From: Enhydrobacter sp.
GTDB taxonomy: Bacteria > Pseudomonadota > Alphaproteobacteria > Reyranellales > Reyranellaceae
Length of the DNA stretch: 64,000 bases
Reading direction: 5' to 3'
NCBI GenBank assembly: GCA_025808875.1
Contig: CP075528.1
Location: 5,082,473-5,146,472, forward strand
A program made the position numbers and the translations under genes. Shown here in pieces: positions 35,698 to 45,152 of this stretch. The notes beneath the pieces were generated by a model, which was not told where the DNA came from, did not search any database, and was given only the letters and a program-made list of their open reading frames with translations. Numbering within the stretch: the first letter of the stretch is position 1; every line of letters begins with the position of its first letter.

Positions 35698-35829
35698 TGG
35701 CGCCGGAATTTCCTCGAGCGCTATTGCGACACCGACACGCTGTGCTGCACGATGCACTTCCCCTCGCCCTCGGTCGGCCATATCAAGCGCTGGGGCGAAG
35801 GCTTCCGCCTGGAATACGCAAAAGCCTGA
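35698..35829 (+). pseudogene. 3' stump of a metallo-beta-lactamase-fold hydrolase gene
   Basis: Forty-three codons plus stop, in frame with no start, read RNFLERYCDTDTLCCTMHF, then PSPSVGHIKRWGEGFRLEY. This resembles the C-terminal end of MBL-fold metallohydrolases, with the Cys/His-Phe-Pro-Ser-Pro pattern near the terminus. The frame opens directly after the porin stop codon, so the 5' part of the gene has been removed. The stump stops ten bases before the dioxygenase start. Confidence 0.65.
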
Positions 35830-35840
35830 GGAGCCGGATC

Positions 35841-36722
35841 ATGAGCGCTGGCGCGTCGACGATACCCACCCAGACCCTGAAGATCGAGAAGGTCAAGGAG
35901 CACATCGGTGCCATCGTCACGGGCATCGACCTTGCGCAACCCGTCGACGGCGCGACGCACAAGAAGCTCTACGACGCTGTCGTCGAAAACGTGGTCCTCG
36001 TGATTCGCGGCCAGGAGCATCTCACCCCGGCCCAGTTGCAGGCCGCTGGCGAACTGTTCGGCGAGCTGATGGAGGACCAGAACCGGCGCTATCTGGTCGA
36101 CGGGTTTCCGTTGATCAGCGTGCTCGACAACCGTCACCTGGACAGCAAGGGCCAGCCGGCAAAAGTCGGTGCCAATGCCACCTGGCACACCGACCACACC
36201 AACCAGGAATTGCCGCCCAAGTTCACCATGCTCTATGCGGTCGCTGTGCCGGACAGGGGCGGCGCGACATCGGTCTGCAACGCGCGTGCGGCCTACGAAG
36301 CGCTTCCGGACGACGTGAAACGCAAGATCGCCGACGCGAAAACCGAGAATACGTTGATCAGCAGTGCGCGCATGACGACCGGCAATCCGGACATCGTGAA
36401 GGCCCAACGCGAGTCAACAAACCCGCCGACGATCCATCCCCTGGTCCGCACCCACCCGGAGACCGGCACCAAGGCCGTGTGGTTTCACAAGGCCAAGACC
36501 GAGACCGTCACCGGTCTGTCGCCCGAGGAGACCCAGGATTTTCTGCAGAATCTGACCGACCGGATCACCCAGCCGCAATTCTGCTACGCGCACGAGTACA
36601 AGAAGGGCGACCTGCTGATCATCGACGACCGCGCCTCGTTGCATAAGGCCGGCTTCGATTACGATCACAGCCAGCATCGCCGGCTCTATCGGATGCTGGT
36701 GCGCGGCGACCGTCCCTTCTGA
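35841..36722 (+). CDS. TauD/TfdA-family Fe(II)/2-oxoglutarate dioxygenase
   Basis: The 293-residue enzyme has the iron facial triad His116-x-Asp118 in TWHTDHTNQ and a distal His in RASLHKAGFDY, with the 2-oxoglutarate-binding Arg in HRRLYRMLVRG. TauD/TfdA enzymes hydroxylate substrates such as taurine, alkyl-sulfates or chlorophenoxy acids. No transporter or sulfonate genes lie nearby to indicate the substrate. GAGGAG precedes the ATG at 35841. The frame continues far upstream, but that part belongs to the porin and MBL regions. Confidence 0.88.
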   Translation: MSAGASTIPTQTLKIEKVKEHIGAIVTGIDLAQPVDGATHKKLYDAVVENVVLVIRGQEHLTPAQLQAAGELFGELMEDQNRRYLVDGFPLISVLDNRHLDSKGQPAKVGANATWHTDHTNQELPPKFTMLYAVAVPDRGGATSVCNARAAYEALPDDVKRKIADAKTENTLISSARMTTGNPDIVKAQRESTNPPTIHPLVRTHPETGTKAVWFHKAKTETVTGLSPEETQDFLQNLTDRITQPQFCYAHEYKKGDLLIIDDRASLHKAGFDYDHSQHRRLYRMLVRGDRPF

Positions 36723-36848
36723 GGGGCGGCGTGAGGGGATGGACGTGCAGTGCTCAATGCGGATACGGTGCCTTGGCGCGCAGTCGGTCGAGCGCTGGGC
36801 GCTTACTGCGATGCCCGGTGGGAATTTCGTTCTATTGGGGGAATGTCG

Positions 36849-37214
36849 ATGCTGAAAAGAGTAGCCGCAGCCACCCTGGCAACCTTCCTCCCTGTCGGGC
36901 TGGCGCTGGCCGAGCCGGCTATTTTCACCTGGACAGGATATGGCCTGAACGTCCCCGGAAGCGGCAAGTGCCCAGGCTACAAGATGACCATCGACGTCAC
37001 GGTCGTCGGCACGGACGTGCAGGGACGCTTCCAGCAGGAAGGCCGCCCCGAGCGGAACTTCAAGGCGACGCTGGGTGCCGATATGAAGTTCAAGACGACG
37101 GCCATCGTCGGCGGCGGCAACAGGATGGACGTCGTCGGCTCCCTCAAGGAGGGCGCCTCGACGATCATGCTCGACGGCTACTGCCTTTTCGAGGGCCCGC
37201 TCACCAAGAAGTAG
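36849..37214 (+). CDS. small secreted protein of unknown function
   Basis: A 121-residue protein with a clear signal peptide (MLKRVAAATLATFLPVGLALA) and a mature part of about 100 residues predicted to be beta-rich. Two Cys residues (near 41 in GSGKCPGYK and near 112 in DGYCLFEG) could form a disulfide. The ATG at 36849 has GGGGG seven bases upstream; an in-frame ATG six bases earlier is too close to it. No family was recognised. It converges on the substrate-binding protein gene. Confidence 0.7.
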   Translation: MLKRVAAATLATFLPVGLALAEPAIFTWTGYGLNVPGSGKCPGYKMTIDVTVVGTDVQGRFQQEGRPERNFKATLGADMKFKTTAIVGGGNRMDVVGSLKEGASTIMLDGYCLFEGPLTKK

Positions 37215-37260
37215 CCGACCCAAACTCATCCAGCTCCAGGCCCCGACGGTACGGGCGGCC

Positions 37261-39165
37261 CTACGGGCTGATCCAGAACGTATCGGGCTGGTAGAGTCCG
37301 ATGTACCCGCCCGGATCCCAGGCGTGGTACCCCTGCTTGGGAACGTTGCGAATCTTCGGTCCGACGACGATGGGCTGGCGAATCCCGTTCACCGTCCCGA
37401 TGCTGAACACCTCGTCGGCGCTGGTGGCGAGGATCTTTTCCCAGGCCTTGCGGCGTGCCGCGGAGTCGACGGCGGTCTCCCATTCGTGCACGTAGTCCAG
37501 CAGCTTGCAGGCCGACGGCAGGTCGCATTGCTCGCCTTTCGTGCCCTTGGATTCGGTGAACATGCCCCAGCGCGACCATTGCAACCCGCCCTGCATGGTC
37601 GGCGCGAATTCCTTGGGGCTGGTGTCCGCCGTCGGCACGGCGGTCACGACTCCGGCGAAGGCTGTCATGATCGCTTCGCCCGAGAACGCCCTCAGCCGGA
37701 AATTCTCGCGAGTCTGCGGCTTGGTCAGCATCTTGATGCCGACTTTCTTCCAGGCTTCGCCGATGAGCTGAAGGGTATCGGCGTCCTCGGTCTCCTCGCT
37801 TGCATGCTCGACGATGATGACGGCCGGCCGACCGTCGGGCAGCAGGCGGATGCCGTCGGAGCCGCGCTTGTTCAGGCCGGCCTCGTCGAGGAGCTTGCCC
37901 GCGAGCTTGGGGTCGTGGCTCGCCCACTTGGTCGCATACTCGGGCTTGAACAGTTCGGAGCGCTCCATGACCGTGTTGTTGGAAGGCTTGGCCAGGCCCA
38001 GGTAGACGCTTTGGTTGAGCTCCTCGCGGTCGATCGCCAGCGACAACGCGCGGCGAAACCGGACGTCGCGCATCAGCTTGCGCCATTCCCCGTCGCTCGC
38101 GGTCAGGTTGGGGTAGAGCGCGATCTGCGAGCCAGAGCCGGACTCCCAGAGATGAACCTTGACGCCCGACGTCTTGGCGCTCGTCTGCAGGAAGGTGTAG
38201 TCGCGCATGTTGAGGTAGCGCGGCTGCAGGTCGGCCTCGCCGAGGCCCGCCTTGGCGGGGATCAGGTTGGCCGCCGCCACGGTCATGATCACCTCGTCGA
38301 TGTAGGGCAGCTGCTGTCCCTTCTGGTCGATGCGGTGATAGTAGGGATTGCGCACGAAGACGAAGCGCTGGGCCGGCGGCACCGTCGTGAGCACCCACGG
38401 GTTGAGCGTCGGCATGTCGACATTGCTGTTGCCGTACATCACGTCCTGGCGCCGGAAGACGTTGGCCCAGCGGCTGCCCTTGTGAAGCTTCAGAATCTCC
38501 TCCTCGGGCGTGTACTTGCCGTGCAGCGTCCTGAGGTAGTGCGCCGGCCGGAACAGGAAGAGCGGCGCGGCGCGCGACTGGCTGGCGATGAAATAGGGAT
38601 TGGGCTTGTCCCAGCTGTAGCGGATCGTCCGCTCATCGATGATCTCGACCTTGGGCGGCTTGCCGTCGACGAGGAGCTCGACGGACGGCCCCGCCGGCGA
38701 CAGTTCGCTGTTGTTGGCGATGTCCTCCCAGTAGAAGCGGAAGTCCTCGGTGGTGAAGGGATGGCCGTCCGACCATTTGTGGCCGGCGCGCAGCTTCAGG
38801 GTGAACTCGCGATTTTCCCTGGCCTCGAAGCTCTCGAGAATGTCGGGCCGCAGCTCGAACTTGTCGGTGTAGACGATCAGTCGTGTGTAGCTGTAGACCG
38901 TCATCAGACGGGTGTCGCGCGAGCCCGAGATCAGCATGTTGAGCTGGCCACCGTGCTTGCCCGGGCCGTCGCCGCCGGCGAACCGCTCGATGACCAGGGG
39001 CTGCCGGGGGATGCGCTTGTCGACCGGCGGCAATGCGCCCGACTTCACCCGATCCACCAGGCTGGGCGTCTCCTGCATCGTCGGCAGCGGATCTGCCGCG
39101 AGGGCCGGCGTTCCCACCAAGCCCATCACCAGCACCTGCGTCAGGACACGTCTTTTCATTTTCAT
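37261..39165 (-). CDS. ABC transporter substrate-binding protein, family 5 (peptide/nickel type)
   Basis: The 634-residue precursor has a signal peptide (MKMKRRVLTQVLVMGLVGTPALA) and the family 5 binding-protein fold: LRAGHKWSDGHPFTTEDFRF, FVRNPYYHRID, RFRRALSLAIDREEL and LDEAGLNKRGSDGIRLLPDG. It would bind oligopeptides or similar ligands in the periplasm. GGAGG lies six bases before the start at 39165. No permease or ATPase genes adjoin it, so it is an orphan component. It lies downstream of hisH on the same strand, where hisA is usually found. Confidence 0.88.
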   Translation of the reverse strand: MKMKRRVLTQVLVMGLVGTPALAADPLPTMQETPSLVDRVKSGALPPVDKRIPRQPLVIERFAGGDGPGKHGGQLNMLISGSRDTRLMTVYSYTRLIVYTDKFELRPDILESFEARENREFTLKLRAGHKWSDGHPFTTEDFRFYWEDIANNSELSPAGPSVELLVDGKPPKVEIIDERTIRYSWDKPNPYFIASQSRAAPLFLFRPAHYLRTLHGKYTPEEEILKLHKGSRWANVFRRQDVMYGNSNVDMPTLNPWVLTTVPPAQRFVFVRNPYYHRIDQKGQQLPYIDEVIMTVAAANLIPAKAGLGEADLQPRYLNMRDYTFLQTSAKTSGVKVHLWESGSGSQIALYPNLTASDGEWRKLMRDVRFRRALSLAIDREELNQSVYLGLAKPSNNTVMERSELFKPEYATKWASHDPKLAGKLLDEAGLNKRGSDGIRLLPDGRPAVIIVEHASEETEDADTLQLIGEAWKKVGIKMLTKPQTRENFRLRAFSGEAIMTAFAGVVTAVPTADTSPKEFAPTMQGGLQWSRWGMFTESKGTKGEQCDLPSACKLLDYVHEWETAVDSAARRKAWEKILATSADEVFSIGTVNGIRQPIVVGPKIRNVPKQGYHAWDPGGYIGLYQPDTFWISP

Positions 39166-39342
39166 TGCCAGCCTCCGTTTGCCCGCCTGCCGGCAGTCGT
39201 TGCCGCCGGCTTCGCCGGACGATCGACTCCACTGGGGACCAATCACGCGCGCCGGATACCCCTGAAGCCATGCGGATGCTAACATCCTGTTGCGCATCCG
39301 GTGAAGGCCGATGAAGGCCAAAGCCGCGCGGAGGACGGTTCT

Positions 39343-39984
39343 CTACGGCTTCCAGCGCAGAAAGTTGCCGATCAACCGCAGCCCGGTCGCCTGGCTCTTC
39401 TCGGGATGGAACTGCGTGCCGGCGAGGTTGTCCCGGCCGACGATGGCCGTGATGGGCCCGCCATAGTCTGTGATCGCGAGCAGCGAGCCCGGGGTGGCGA
39501 CCGCAAGCTGGAAGGAATGCACGAAATAGGCGTGATCGTTCGGCGCGATGCCCTCGAGCAGGGCATGCGGCCGGAGATCCTTCAGCTCGTTCCAGCCCAT
39601 GTGCGGGATCTTGAGATGCGCCGGCCCCGGTTCGATGCGCACGACGTCGCCGGCGATCCAGTCGAGCCCATCGTGGATGCCGTATTCGACGCCGCGCGTC
39701 GCCATCAGCTGCATGCCGACGCAGATGCCGAGGAACGGCTTGGCGCGCTCGATCACCTCCTGCTGCAGGGTGTCGACCATGCCCGGGACGGCGTGGAGGC
39801 CGGCGCGGCAGTCGGCGAAGGCACCGACGCCGGGCAGCACGATGCGGTCGGCGTCGGCGACCTCGCGCGGGCTCGAGGTCACGACGATGCGCTCGTTCAT
39901 GCCCGTCTCGCGCGCGGCGCGCTCGAAGGCCTTGGCGGCGGATCGGAGATTGCCCGAGCCGTAGTCGACGATGGCGACGGTCAT
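39343..39984 (-). CDS. hisH: imidazole glycerol phosphate synthase subunit HisH
   Basis: HisH is the glutaminase subunit that delivers ammonia to HisF in histidine synthesis. The 213-residue class I amidotransferase has [19 protein letters not shown], the oxyanion strand [10 protein letters not shown], the nucleophile Cys in [11 protein letters not shown], and the His-Pro-Glu of [10 protein letters not shown]. The start at 39984 is the first credible ATG. It follows hisB by 23 bases. The partner hisF and the usual hisA are not downstream; the next gene is a transporter component. Confidence 0.95.
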   Translation of the reverse strand: MTVAIVDYGSGNLRSAAKAFERAARETGMNERIVVTSSPREVADADRIVLPGVGAFADCRAGLHAVPGMVDTLQQEVIERAKPFLGICVGMQLMATRGVEYGIHDGLDWIAGDVVRIEPGPAHLKIPHMGWNELKDLRPHALLEGIAPNDHAYFVHSFQLAVATPGSLLAITDYGGPITAIVGRDNLAGTQFHPEKSQATGLRLIGNFLRWKP

Positions 39985-40007
39985 GGTGTCAGGGGCGGGG
40001 CTTGGAC

Positions 40008-40646
40008 CTAGAGCACGCCCTTGGTGCTGGGCACCGCCGTCTGCTGCCGCGGGTCGATCTCGACCGCGACGCGCAGCGCGCGGGCAAGCCCCTTGAAGCA
40101 GCTCTCGACGATATGATGGTTGTTGTCGCCGTACTGGTTCCACACGTGCAGGGTCAATCCGCCGAGCTGGGCGAAGGCCTGGAACCACTCCTTGAACAGC
40201 TCGGTATCCATGGTGCCGAGCTTCGGCTTGGAGAAATCCACCTTCCAGATCAGGTAGGGTCGGTTGGAGGCGTCGAGCGCCACCTCGGTCAGCGTCTCGT
40301 CCATCGGGATCTTGGCGCTGCCGTAGCGGCGGATGCCCTTGCGGTCGCCCAGCGCCTTCGTCAGGCACTCGCCCAGCACGATGCCGGTGTCCTCGGTGGT
40401 GTGGTGGTAGTCGATGTGAAGGTCGCCCTCGGCACGCAACGTGATGTCGATGAGGCTGTGGCGGCTGAGCTGCTCGAGCATGTGGTCGAGGAAGCCGATG
40501 CCGGTCTTGATGTCGTAGGCGCCGGTGCCGTCGAGGTTGATGGCGGCGGCGATGCGCGTCTCCTTGGTTTGACGCGCCACGGACGCGCGCCGCCCGCCGG
40601 TGCCGGGGGTCGTGAGCTGGGCTGAGGATGCGGCCGTATCGGGCAT
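40008..40646 (-). CDS. hisB: imidazoleglycerol-phosphate dehydratase
   Basis: HisB dehydrates imidazoleglycerol phosphate in histidine synthesis. The 212-residue protein has the two metal-binding repeats: [14 protein letters not shown] and [15 protein letters not shown], then [18 protein letters not shown] at the C-terminus. The start at 40646 adds about 15 residues before the usual [14 protein letters not shown] beginning. A shorter start is possible. It is the first of a two-gene his unit (hisB-hisH). Confidence 0.95.
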   Translation of the reverse strand: MPDTAASSAQLTTPGTGGRRASVARQTKETRIAAAINLDGTGAYDIKTGIGFLDHMLEQLSRHSLIDITLRAEGDLHIDYHHTTEDTGIVLGECLTKALGDRKGIRRYGSAKIPMDETLTEVALDASNRPYLIWKVDFSKPKLGTMDTELFKEWFQAFAQLGGLTLHVWNQYGDNNHHIVESCFKGLARALRVAVEIDPRQQTAVPSTKGVL

Positions 40647-40696
40647 GGCGCCTTCATACAGAAGGCACGAGCCCGGGTCGAGGCCGGCCGGCCGCG

Positions 40697-41965
40697 TCAG
40701 GTCGGCGCTGTCGAGGCCTTCTGCGCGCCCCAGAAGCCGAACAGCGCGCCGGCGACGCGGCGGATCTGGATCTCCTCCGACCCCTCGGTGATGCGGTAGC
40801 GCCGGTGGTGGCGGTAGATGTGCTCGAACGGGAAGTGCCGGGAATAGCCGACGCCGCCATGGACCTGCATGGCGCGGTCGGCGGCGTCGCAGACCAGGCG
40901 GTTGGCGCGGTAGTTCGACATCGCCACCCATTCGCTGACCTGCATGTGGTGCTGGCGGTCGAGGTGCCAGGCCGTCTTGCGCACCAGGCCGCGCGTCATC
41001 TCGGCCTCGGTGTGCAACTCGGCGAGCGGGAACTGGATCGCCTGATTGGCGGCCAGTGGCTTGCCGAACACCTTGCGGTTCCGCGCATAGGCGACCGACA
41101 TGTCGATGCAGTATTGCGCGGCGCCGAGGCTCGAGGCGGCCTGGCGGATGCGGTTCTCGTGCACGAAGGTCTGCGCCACGTCGAGCCCGCGCCCTTCCTC
41201 ACCCAGCATCGCCGAGCCGGGCACCTTGACGTTGGTGAGCGACACCTCGGCGTGGTCTGAGGGCATGTTGAAGGTCCACCACATGTACTCGACCTTGAAG
41301 CCCGGCGACGTCACCGGCGTGAGGAAGGCCGAGATGCCGCGCGCATCACCCGGCTTGCCCGAGGTGCGGGCGAAGACGAGGTCGACGGTGGCGGTGTGCA
41401 TGCCGGTGTTGAACCGCTTCATGCCGTTGATGATCCAGTCGCCGCCCTGCTTGACCGCCGTGGTCTCCATGAAGGTCGCATCGGAGCCGTGATGCGGCTC
41501 GGTGAGGCCGAAGGCGATGCGCTCCCTGCCGGTGATCATGCCCTCGACATAGCGCTCCTTCTGCTCCGTTGTGCCGAAGCGGTGGAGCAGCAGCGCGACC
41601 GGGAAGTTGCCGACGATCGAGCTCTCGTTCTGCAGGTCGTTGTGCAGGCCGAGCCCCTTGTGCGCGAGATGCTCGCGGATGATCGCCATGGCGAGATTGG
41701 AGCCGTCCTTGCCGCCGAGTTCCTTCGGGAGGGCGAAGCGCAGATGGCCCGCCTTGTCGGCGCGGCGGCGCATCTCGGCCAGCAACTCCTCCCATTCGTG
41801 GCGCGGCTGGCCGTCATTGTCCCAGTCGGTGCGCGCATGCTCGCGGCGATGGTCGAAGAAGCGGACGTTGTCGTTCTCGCGCTCCAGCGGCCGGATCTCG
41901 CGCTCGATGAATTCATCGAGCTCGCGCAGATAGGCGGCGATCTCGGCAGGGATGTCGAAATTCAT
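40697..41965 (-). CDS. acyl-CoA dehydrogenase family protein
   Basis: The 422-residue flavoprotein has the acyl-CoA dehydrogenase features: [16 protein letters not shown] (substrate/FAD strand), [53 protein letters not shown], and [23 protein letters not shown] with [11 protein letters not shown] near the end. It would oxidise an acyl-CoA or similar thioester. The specificity is unknown. The start MNFDIPAEI at 41965 is preferred to the upstream in-frame ATG at 41992. It is transcribed toward hisB, with 50 bp between. Confidence 0.9.
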   Translation of the reverse strand: MNFDIPAEIAAYLRELDEFIEREIRPLERENDNVRFFDHRREHARTDWDNDGQPRHEWEELLAEMRRRADKAGHLRFALPKELGGKDGSNLAMAIIREHLAHKGLGLHNDLQNESSIVGNFPVALLLHRFGTTEQKERYVEGMITGRERIAFGLTEPHHGSDATFMETTAVKQGGDWIINGMKRFNTGMHTATVDLVFARTSGKPGDARGISAFLTPVTSPGFKVEYMWWTFNMPSDHAEVSLTNVKVPGSAMLGEEGRGLDVAQTFVHENRIRQAASSLGAAQYCIDMSVAYARNRKVFGKPLAANQAIQFPLAELHTEAEMTRGLVRKTAWHLDRQHHMQVSEWVAMSNYRANRLVCDAADRAMQVHGGVGYSRHFPFEHIYRHHRRYRITEGSEEIQIRRVAGALFGFWGAQKASTAPT

Positions 41966-42037
41966 GGCTCTCTCTTCGCTGGGGCGCGGCACTCCGGTGC
42001 CGCGTCATGATGGCGCCACCGGGGTGGCGCGCCCAGA

Positions 42038-43291
42038 CTACGCCGCCGGCAGGTCGACCCGGAAGCGGCTGCCGCTGCCGTCTGCCGCAAGGCAAACCGC
42101 CTCGCCGCCGTGCCGGCGCGCGATCGTGCGGACCAGGGCGAGGCCCAGCCCGCTGCCGCGTCCGCTCTCGGGCGAGGAGGCGAGCCGATAGAAGGGTTCG
42201 AAGATGCGCTCGCGTTCCGCGGGCGGCACCCCGGGGCCGCGGTCGCTGACTTCGAGGATGGCTCGGTCGCGTTCCCGGGCGACCGACAGGGCGACGGTGC
42301 CGCCGCCGTAGCGGCGCGCATTCTCCAGCAGATTGCGGATCAGGCGGCGCAGCAGGAGGCGATCGCCCTCCACCATTACCGGCTCGCCATCCGCTTCGAG
42401 ATCGTAATGGGCCGCCTCCTCGGCGGCGACGGCCAGCAGGTCGACGGGTTCCCGGCGCTCCAGCTCGGGCTGGGCGTCGAGGCGGCTGGCGAGCAGGATC
42501 TGGTCGATGAGCTGGTCGAGTTCGGCAATGTCCTCCTTGAGCGAATCGCGCGTCTTGTGGTCGGTGCTCTCCGACAGCAGGGCGGTCGCCATACCGATCC
42601 GGGCGAGCGGCGTGCGCAGCTCGTGACTGCAGTTGGCGAGCAGCAGGCGATGCGCCGCCACCAGCTCCTCGATACGCTGCGCGGAGCGGTTGAAGCTTTC
42701 TGCCAGGGCGGCGAGCTCGTCGCGACCCTCGACCTTGACCCGGGCCGAGAGGTCGCCACGGCCGAGCCGCTCGACACCGGACTTCAGCCGTTCGAGTCGA
42801 CGGCCGAGATGGCGCACCACGGGATACACGCCGACGGCGATGGCGATAGCCACGAGGGCCAGCACGGCCGCGATCCAGAAAGTCGGGCCGGGAGGGCGTT
42901 CCTTCACCTGGCGGGCGACCAGCCAGCGGCCGTCCGGGAGCTGCAGCGTGAACACCGGGCCCGCCGAACCGCGCCGCCAGCCGATCCGGGCGCGATTGGG
43001 GTCGAAGCGCGGCGGCACGCGGCCGACCCTTGCGATGGCTGTGCCGTCGGGCCGATAGAGCGCGAGGTCGAAGCGCAGCTTGCGATGCAGGATCTCGATC
43101 GCCTTCTGGCTGTCGGCCGGCGCCGCGTCGGCGTCCGGCAGCAGGGCGCCGGTGAGCTCGGCCGCGACGTCGAGATATTGCGGGGTGCGCGCCTCGTCTT
43201 CGGCCAGCTTCCAGAGCAGCGCTGCCGCGCCCACGAACACGACGAGCACCAGCACGATGGTGACGTAGAACTGGAGGTAGAGGCGCTGCAT
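42038..43291 (-). CDS. sensor histidine kinase (CpxA-like)
   Basis: The 417-residue kinase has a first membrane helix at residues 7-29, a periplasmic region of about 100 residues, a second membrane helix (FWIAAVLALVAIAIAVGVYPV), HAMP, His223 in NCSHELRTPLARIG and an HATPase (NLLENARRYGG; DRGPGVPP; GSGLGLALV). It is the third gene of a trio with a Spy/CpxP-like periplasmic protein and an OmpR-type regulator, the layout of Cpx-type envelope stress systems. The gap to the regulator is 48 bp. Confidence 0.9.
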   Translation of the reverse strand: MQRLYLQFYVTIVLVLVVFVGAAALLWKLAEDEARTPQYLDVAAELTGALLPDADAAPADSQKAIEILHRKLRFDLALYRPDGTAIARVGRVPPRFDPNRARIGWRRGSAGPVFTLQLPDGRWLVARQVKERPPGPTFWIAAVLALVAIAIAVGVYPVVRHLGRRLERLKSGVERLGRGDLSARVKVEGRDELAALAESFNRSAQRIEELVAAHRLLLANCSHELRTPLARIGMATALLSESTDHKTRDSLKEDIAELDQLIDQILLASRLDAQPELERREPVDLLAVAAEEAAHYDLEADGEPVMVEGDRLLLRRLIRNLLENARRYGGGTVALSVARERDRAILEVSDRGPGVPPAERERIFEPFYRLASSPESGRGSGLGLALVRTIARRHGGEAVCLAADGSGSRFRVDLPAA

Positions 43292-43339
43292 CTGAATGCT
43301 ATCTCCCCGCTGCGCGGGGACGAGGGGGAACGTCGCGCC

Positions 43340-44029
43340 TCATCGGTCCTGGTCTCGGGCGAAGACGTAGCCGGCGCCCCGCACGGTCAGGATGCGGCGC
43401 GGTTTCTTGACGTCGTCCTCGATGGCGGCGCGGATGCGCGAGACGTGAACGTCGACTGAGCGGTCGAAGGCCTCGAGCTTTTCGCCCTTCAGGAGATCCA
43501 TCAGGGCATCGCGCGACAGCACGCGCCCCGGCCGCTCGGCCAGCGCCAACAGGAGTGCGAACTGGTAGGAGGTGATCGTCCGCTCCTCGCCGTCGAGCCG
43601 CACGATGCGCGAACCCTTGTCGATCTCGAGACGGCCGAAGCGCAGGATGTCGGCCTTCGCCGGCGCGCGGCGGCGGCGCAGGATGGCGCGCAGGCGGGCC
43701 TGCAGCTCGCGCGGCTCGAAGGGCTTGGCGAGATAGTCGTCGGCGCCGATCTCGAGGCCGACGACGCGGTCCATCGGCTCGCCGCGCGCCGTCAGCATCA
43801 GGATGGGAACATCGGAGACGTCGCGCAGCCGGCGGCAGAGATCGAGGCCATCGGCGTCGGGCAGCATCAGGTCCAGGATCACCGCGTCGAACGCCTCGCG
43901 CTTGAGCAATGTCTCGCCCTCGCGCGCCGTGCCGGCGGCGGTCAGACGAAAGCCCGCCCCGCCGAGATAGTCCGAGACCATCCCGGCGAGACGGGCGTCG
44001 TCGTCGATCATCAGGACACGCTCGGCCAT
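43340..44029 (-). CDS. OmpR-family response regulator (CpxR-like)
   Basis: The 229-residue regulator has a receiver with acidic pocket MIDDDARL, phospho-acceptor Asp53 in VILDLMLPDADG and Lys in YLAKPFEPREL, followed by a winged-helix output domain (SVDVHVSRIRAAIEDD; ILTVRGAGYVFA). It is encoded between a Spy/CpxP-like protein and a CpxA-like kinase. This suggests control of envelope or metal stress, with the upstream periplasmic protein as target. That role is inferred from gene order. Confidence 0.9.
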   Translation of the reverse strand: MAERVLMIDDDARLAGMVSDYLGGAGFRLTAAGTAREGETLLKREAFDAVILDLMLPDADGLDLCRRLRDVSDVPILMLTARGEPMDRVVGLEIGADDYLAKPFEPRELQARLRAILRRRRAPAKADILRFGRLEIDKGSRIVRLDGEERTITSYQFALLLALAERPGRVLSRDALMDLLKGEKLEAFDRSVDVHVSRIRAAIEDDVKKPRRILTVRGAGYVFARDQDR

Positions 44030-44065
44030 GCGTCAGTATCGGGCCGAGCCGCCCCCTATGTCACG

Positions 44066-44536
44066 TCAGCCACGCTTGCCGCGATGCTCGCCACGCTCGC
44101 TCCACTTCTTGAAGAAGGCCTGGCGCTGCGCCTGGTTCAGCACGCTGCCGGCGTCGGTCAGGGCCTTGGTGAAGCGCTGGGAGGCCTCGTCGGCGACCTT
44201 CATCTGCTCCTGGCGGATCTGCTCGATCTTCGCCCGGTCGATGGCCGGCGCCTGCATGGCGTCGGTCATGGCCTTGCGTGCCTCGACCCGCTTGGTGTGC
44301 AGCGGCTTCATGTCGGCGAACGCCGACTGCAGGATCTCGGTCACCTTCTTCTTCTGCTCTTCGCTCGCGTCGGTGCCGTCCAGCGCCCGGTCCACGCGCT
44401 TCTCGATGCGCTGCTGGAACTTGGCGGGATCGGCGCCGGCCTTGTCGCCGCGCGCCAGGGCCGGGCCGCCGGCGGTGGCGGCGAGGCTGCCGACCAGAAG
44501 GGCGGCCAGCATGGTCCGGATCGTCATGGTTGCCAT
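44066..44536 (-). CDS. periplasmic Spy/CpxP-like protein
   Basis: The 156-residue precursor has a signal peptide (MTIRTMLAALLVGSLAATAGG, cleaved near ALA) and a mature part that is almost all helix and highly charged. It has the repeated Leu-Thr-x-x-Gln-like pattern in VLNQAQRQAFFKKW and ASEEQKKKVTEIL. This is the Spy/CpxP fold, a small cradle-shaped chaperone that also restrains CpxA-type kinases. AAGGAG precedes the ATG at 44536. It is the first gene of the trio. Confidence 0.82.
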   Translation of the reverse strand: MATMTIRTMLAALLVGSLAATAGGPALARGDKAGADPAKFQQRIEKRVDRALDGTDASEEQKKKVTEILQSAFADMKPLHTKRVEARKAMTDAMQAPAIDRAKIEQIRQEQMKVADEASQRFTKALTDAGSVLNQAQRQAFFKKWSERGEHRGKRG

Positions 44537-44633
44537 CGTTCGTTGCTCCTTGTCTGGGGTTACGAGACCCCGGGACGGTGATATGGAGCCCGCCGGTTTC
44601 CCATTCCTCTCGCGCGTGTAAAGTTCTGTAAAG

Positions 44634-45152
44634 ATGACGACGCTCCGCACCGAACGGCTACTGCTGCGGCCACTGGCGTCAGGCGACGCCGAGGCGTACG
44701 CCGCGATGCGCTACCATCCCGAGGTGGCGAAGTGGCTGCCGCCGGCTGAGGGCGATCCTGTCGCCAATGCGCGGACCACGATCGGTCGCTTCGCCGCCGC
44801 GTGGCGCGAGCTAGGCCATTCACCCTGGGGCGTGTTCCTGGACGACAGGCTGATCGGCCATGCCGGCCTGAACCACGTGCCCGAGTTCGGCCAGACCGAG
44901 GTGCTGTGGGCGCTGCACCCCGATCGCTGGGGCAAGGGTTATGCGACGGAGGTTGCCAAGGCGGCGCTCGCGTTCGGTTTCGACACGCTGAAGCTCGACC
45001 TGATCTTCGCCATCACCCTGCCCGAGAACCTGTCGTCGCAGGCGGTGATGAAGCGCATCGGCCTCACTTACCGCAAGCGCGTCGACTACAAGGGCTTCAA
45101 GGAGATCGTCTGGTTCGACATCGACAAACCGGCTTGGCAGGCCGCCCGCTAG
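44634..45152 (+). CDS. GNAT family N-acetyltransferase (RimJ/RimL-like)
   Basis: The 172-residue protein has the GNAT fold typical of the RimJ/RimL branch: LRTERLLLRPLASGDAEAY at the start, HAGLNHVPEFGQTEVLWALHPDRWGKGYATE (acetyl-CoA loop) and LPENLSSQAVMKRIGLTYRKRVDYKGF. The substrate is unknown. It begins 97 bp from the Spy-like gene on the other strand, without a clear ribosome site, and its stop overlaps the hisN stop. Confidence 0.87.
   Translation: MTTLRTERLLLRPLASGDAEAYAAMRYHPEVAKWLPPAEGDPVANARTTIGRFAAAWRELGHSPWGVFLDDRLIGHAGLNHVPEFGQTEVLWALHPDRWGKGYATEVAKAALAFGFDTLKLDLIFAITLPENLSSQAVMKRIGLTYRKRVDYKGFKEIVWFDIDKPAWQAAR

Noticed and set aside
35562-35840. N-terminal extension of the dioxygenase frame
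   Set aside because: The upstream part overlaps the porin and the metallo-hydrolase stump in other frames; GAGGAG marks the real start at 35841.
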